A stretch of DNA of 15,607 bases from assembly GCA_946533395.1 (NCBI GenBank), contig CAMNBU010000047.1, positions 1-15,607 of the forward strand, in the 5' to 3' direction. The stretch is from UBA4292 sp002395865 (lineage in GTDB: Bacteria > Bacillota > Clostridia > Lachnospirales > Lachnospiraceae). The notes below the pieces were generated by a model. It was not told the DNA's origin, searched no databases, and saw only the letters and a program-made list of their open reading frames with translations. Both the position numbers and the translations under genes were made by a program. Shown one piece after another: positions 14,113 through 15,607 of the stretch. Numbering within the stretch: position 1 is the stretch's first letter; each line of letters opens with the position of its first letter.

Positions 14113-14133
14113 AGCTGCTCAAGCAGAGCAGCT
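14113..14133 (-). terminator. Hairpin between the small gene and the minus-strand nuclease remnant
   Basis: The stem 14113-14120 with 14126-14133 has eight pairs and a five-base loop. Read on the minus strand it is followed by TCTTT, so it would mainly end transcripts of the minus-strand gene. On the plus strand the tail is CACTTTC, a poor terminator. It may serve both converging units. Confidence 0.5.
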
Positions 14134-14160
14134 CACTTTCAAGTACAGGAATAATTACTT

Positions 14161-14600
14161 TCATTTCAATTCACGCTCTATTTCTTCAATAGACGGTAAA
14201 GTCCCTTTGAAATTCTCCGGCATAAGATCCGATAATTCATACTCAGATATACCTACCGGAGCATTTGAACTGTTCACCGCATACTGTGCCAGAACATTAT
14301 CTAGACCTTCTCCAATTTGTCCCCCAACTTGGGGGATTATTTCTGAAAAATCAAATTGTCCCTCAACCTGAGGGATTGTTTCCTCGGCATAAAGTTTATA
14401 AAACTTGGTCATGTAATAGAAAAGCCTTTGGCATCCGGTAATTCTTTTCTAAGATCCGCACTTAAAGCATCAATGAATTTGCTTCCCCAACGGCTTTCCG
14501 CTTTCATCATTGTAATATCTCTTCCTAAATTCCAGTAAAATAACAGCATCTCCCGATTAACAGACATTGCAGCCTTAATCTGGCTGCTGCAATATCTTTT
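14161..14600 (-). pseudogene. Decayed DUF1016/YhcG-type PD-(D/E)XK nuclease gene
   Basis: Two minus-strand pieces match one family. The first (about 14600-14412) encodes SSQIKAAMSVNREMLLFYWNLGRDI...GSKFIDALSADLRKELP..KGFSIT, the N-terminal DUF1016 domain. The second (14412-14161) starts at MTKFYKLYAEE in another frame and ends with DNVLAQYAVNSSNAPVGISEYEL...FKGTLPSIEEIERELK, the usual extreme C-terminus. Intact members run about 330-370 residues with a PD-(D/E)XK core between these parts. Here that core is missing, the frame is broken at 14409-14412 (a few residues also lost), and the start is replaced by unrelated sequence. Intact relatives are linked to defence or mobile regions. No nuclease activity is expected. 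The region is more AT-rich than its flanks. Family assignment is from memory of conserved motifs. Confidence 0.8.
14313..14381 (-). repeat. Imperfect 30-bp direct repeat with internal inverted repeats
   Basis: The copies at 14313-14342 and 14352-14381 are offset by 39 bases and encode the repeated peptide IPQV(E/G)GQ in the nuclease remnant. Each copy contains a small inverted repeat (CCCCCA/TGGGGG and CCTCA/TGAGG). Lying where the catalytic middle is missing, they could mark or have promoted the deletion. Confidence 0.7.
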
Positions 14601-14609
14601 CTTAAGGCG

Positions 14610-14624
14610 TTTTTTTGGGGGGGG
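14610..14624 (+). repeat. Homopolymer pair T7G8
   Basis: Seven T are followed directly by eight G, at the point where recognisable similarity of the nuclease remnant stops. Such tracts are prone to slippage and to sequencing error. Confidence 0.85.
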
Positions 14625-14684
14625 ATCGGTCTGTCTGCGGCTTAATACATTTACAATTTGCCTATACCTTCTTGACAAAATAAC

Positions 14685-14713
14685 TTGCAAAATGAATATG
14701 GGGGGAGTATAAT
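14685..14713 (+). promoter_or_regulatory. Promoter of the MORN lipoprotein gene
   Basis: TTGCAA at 14685-14690 and TATAAT at 14708-14713 with 17 bases between. A second -35-like hexamer TTGACA lies at 14672-14677, but its partner at the right spacing (AATATG) is poor. Initiation would be near 14720, about 30 bases before the ATG. Confidence 0.7.
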
Positions 14714-14751
14714 GCAAGCGATACCAATGATGATCCGAAGGGGAGGAGAGT

Positions 14752-15607
14752 ATGCATTACCTGAAAAAATCATTGTCTGTGTTACTTGCGGCAGCTCTTG
14801 TGGCGGGGACGATGTCCGGATGCTCGGAACTGAGTACGGATGACGACGGATATGTTTCCGAGAAGAAGGAGAAGAGCAAGAAGAGTACAACCGTGGGCGA
14901 TGAAGAGGAAGATAAAGAGAAGGAGTCTGCGACCGGCGGTGGAGAGTCCAAAGATAAAGAGAAGGAGCATGAGACCGACAGGAGCACCTCGGATAATACC
15001 GACATAGAAGCCCCGACGGATGATGAATCCGGTGAGATGTCGGGTGTGGAGCTATACGTTAAGTTATGCTCTGAGGCGGAGAATGATTGTGATGGATGCG
15101 CATATGCCGCGGAATTTGCTCTGGCGGCACTGTCGCTTTCAACGAAGCTCAGCATGGTCGATACCTCGTGGATAGAGGACAGAAGCTCCACCACGAGCGG
15201 TATCTTTACACTTATGAACGACAAGCTGTTGCAGGTGCAGGACAAGTTCTATGAGCTGATGGATCACGACTGCAGCGCTCCTGAGTATTATGTGGAGAAT
15301 ATCCCGTGGGTGTTTGAAAAATATGAGGGATACTACAGTGGATACTGGAAGGGACTGGGACCATGCGGTCAGGGAACTTTCAGTGGTGTGAAGATGTACC
15401 ACAGTGAGGTGGATCAGTATTCCCGTGCTTTTACAAGCACGTATGAGTACAGCGGTGACTGGAGATGCGGCGCTCCCGACGGGTACGGCGAGTACAGATA
15501 CATACTTGTTCCGAATGAAAATGCCGAAGGCATAATGGCGAGAAAGCACTACGAGGAATTCTATTCGGGATCTATGAAGGCCGGTAAAAAGGACGGCTAC
15601 GGAATAA
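14752..15607 (+). CDS. MORN-repeat lipoprotein, incomplete at the window end
   Basis: The frame is open from ATG 14752 to the last base, 285 residues without a stop, so the gene continues beyond the window. GGAGGAGA lies just before the start. The N-terminus is a lipoprotein signal (KK, hydrophobic core, MSG-C with C24), followed by a charged Lys/Glu/Asp/Ser linker (about 25-95) and a helical region (about 98-180) with several Cys. MORN motifs then appear: YYSGYWKGLGPCGQGTF from 194, YEYSGDWRCGAPDGYGEY from 231, and FYSGSMKAGKKDGYG from 270, where Trp is replaced by Met. MORN repeats bind lipids or proteins in eukaryotes; in Firmicutes surface proteins their role is not settled. It is likely anchored on the outer face of the membrane. 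It diverges from the nuclease remnant. Confidence 0.88.
   Translation, partial: MHYLKKSLSVLLAAALVAGTMSGCSELSTDDDGYVSEKKEKSKKSTTVGDEEEDKEKESATGGGESKDKEKEHETDRSTSDNTDIEAPTDDESGEMSGVELYVKLCSEAENDCDGCAYAAEFALAALSLSTKLSMVDTSWIEDRSSTTSGIFTLMNDKLLQVQDKFYELMDHDCSAPEYYVENIPWVFEKYEGYYSGYWKGLGPCGQGTFSGVKMYHSEVDQYSRAFTSTYEYSGDWRCGAPDGYGEYRYILVPNENAEGIMARKHYEEFYSGSMKAGKKDGYGI

Noticed and set aside
14672..14700. TTGACA with AATATG as the MORN gene promoter
   Set aside because: The -10 is poor; the overlapping TTGCAA-17-TATAAT pair fits better.
14409..14717. Treating the 102-codon minus-strand frame as an intact small gene
   Set aside because: Its first 40 residues are unlike the family, come partly from the T7G8 tract and overlap the MORN gene promoter; only the later part matches DUF1016, and it ends early by frameshift.

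Overview
The window looks like chromosomal DNA from a Lachnospiraceae-type Clostridium relative (Firmicutes). Reasons: sigma-A promoters of the TTGACA-17-TATAAT type, strong AGGAGG-type ribosome binding sites, a Gram-positive infC leader with an attenuator, Glu/Thr/Pro-rich surface proteins, an extracellular dockerin and CAP domain, heavy AGA/AGG arginine codon use, and tRNA genes without encoded CCA. The genus cannot be fixed from sequence alone.

Layout. Bases 1-4325 hold two exported proteins: a cell-wall glucosaminidase carrying a dockerin pair (157-2175, behind a consensus promoter) and a large surface protein with one membrane span and a very acidic cytoplasmic tail (2282-4285), ending in a hairpin. 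Bases 4370-9719 look like one operon: clpC, a 135-residue conserved protein of unknown role, radA (TGATG overlap), and a membrane-anchored CAP protein with seven 13-residue Ala/Glu/Arg repeats. Bases 9736-11045 are the translation operon infC-rpmI-rplT behind an L20-type attenuating leader; infC appears to start at AUU. Bases 11121-11510 carry tRNA-Asn(GTT), tRNA-Pro(AGG) and tRNA-Arg(TCT) behind a consensus promoter and before a strong terminator. Then come aspS, a NUDIX hydrolase and a 74-residue protein (11562-14109).

The only long stretch without an intact gene (14110-14751) holds a decayed minus-strand gene of the DUF1016/YhcG PD-(D/E)XK nuclease family. It keeps the N-terminal and extreme C-terminal parts, but the catalytic middle is gone and the frame is broken. 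Its base composition is more AT-rich than its neighbours. The window ends inside a MORN-repeat lipoprotein gene (14752 to beyond 15607) with its own promoter.

Most of the window is conserved housekeeping plus cell-surface genes. I do not see a convincing new multi-gene system. The items most worth a second look are the A34 proline tRNA with a mismatched acceptor stem, the competing-helix leader before the acidic-tailed surface protein, the repeat-helix CAP protein in the clpC-radA operon, the dockerin-bearing glucosaminidase and the nuclease remnant.
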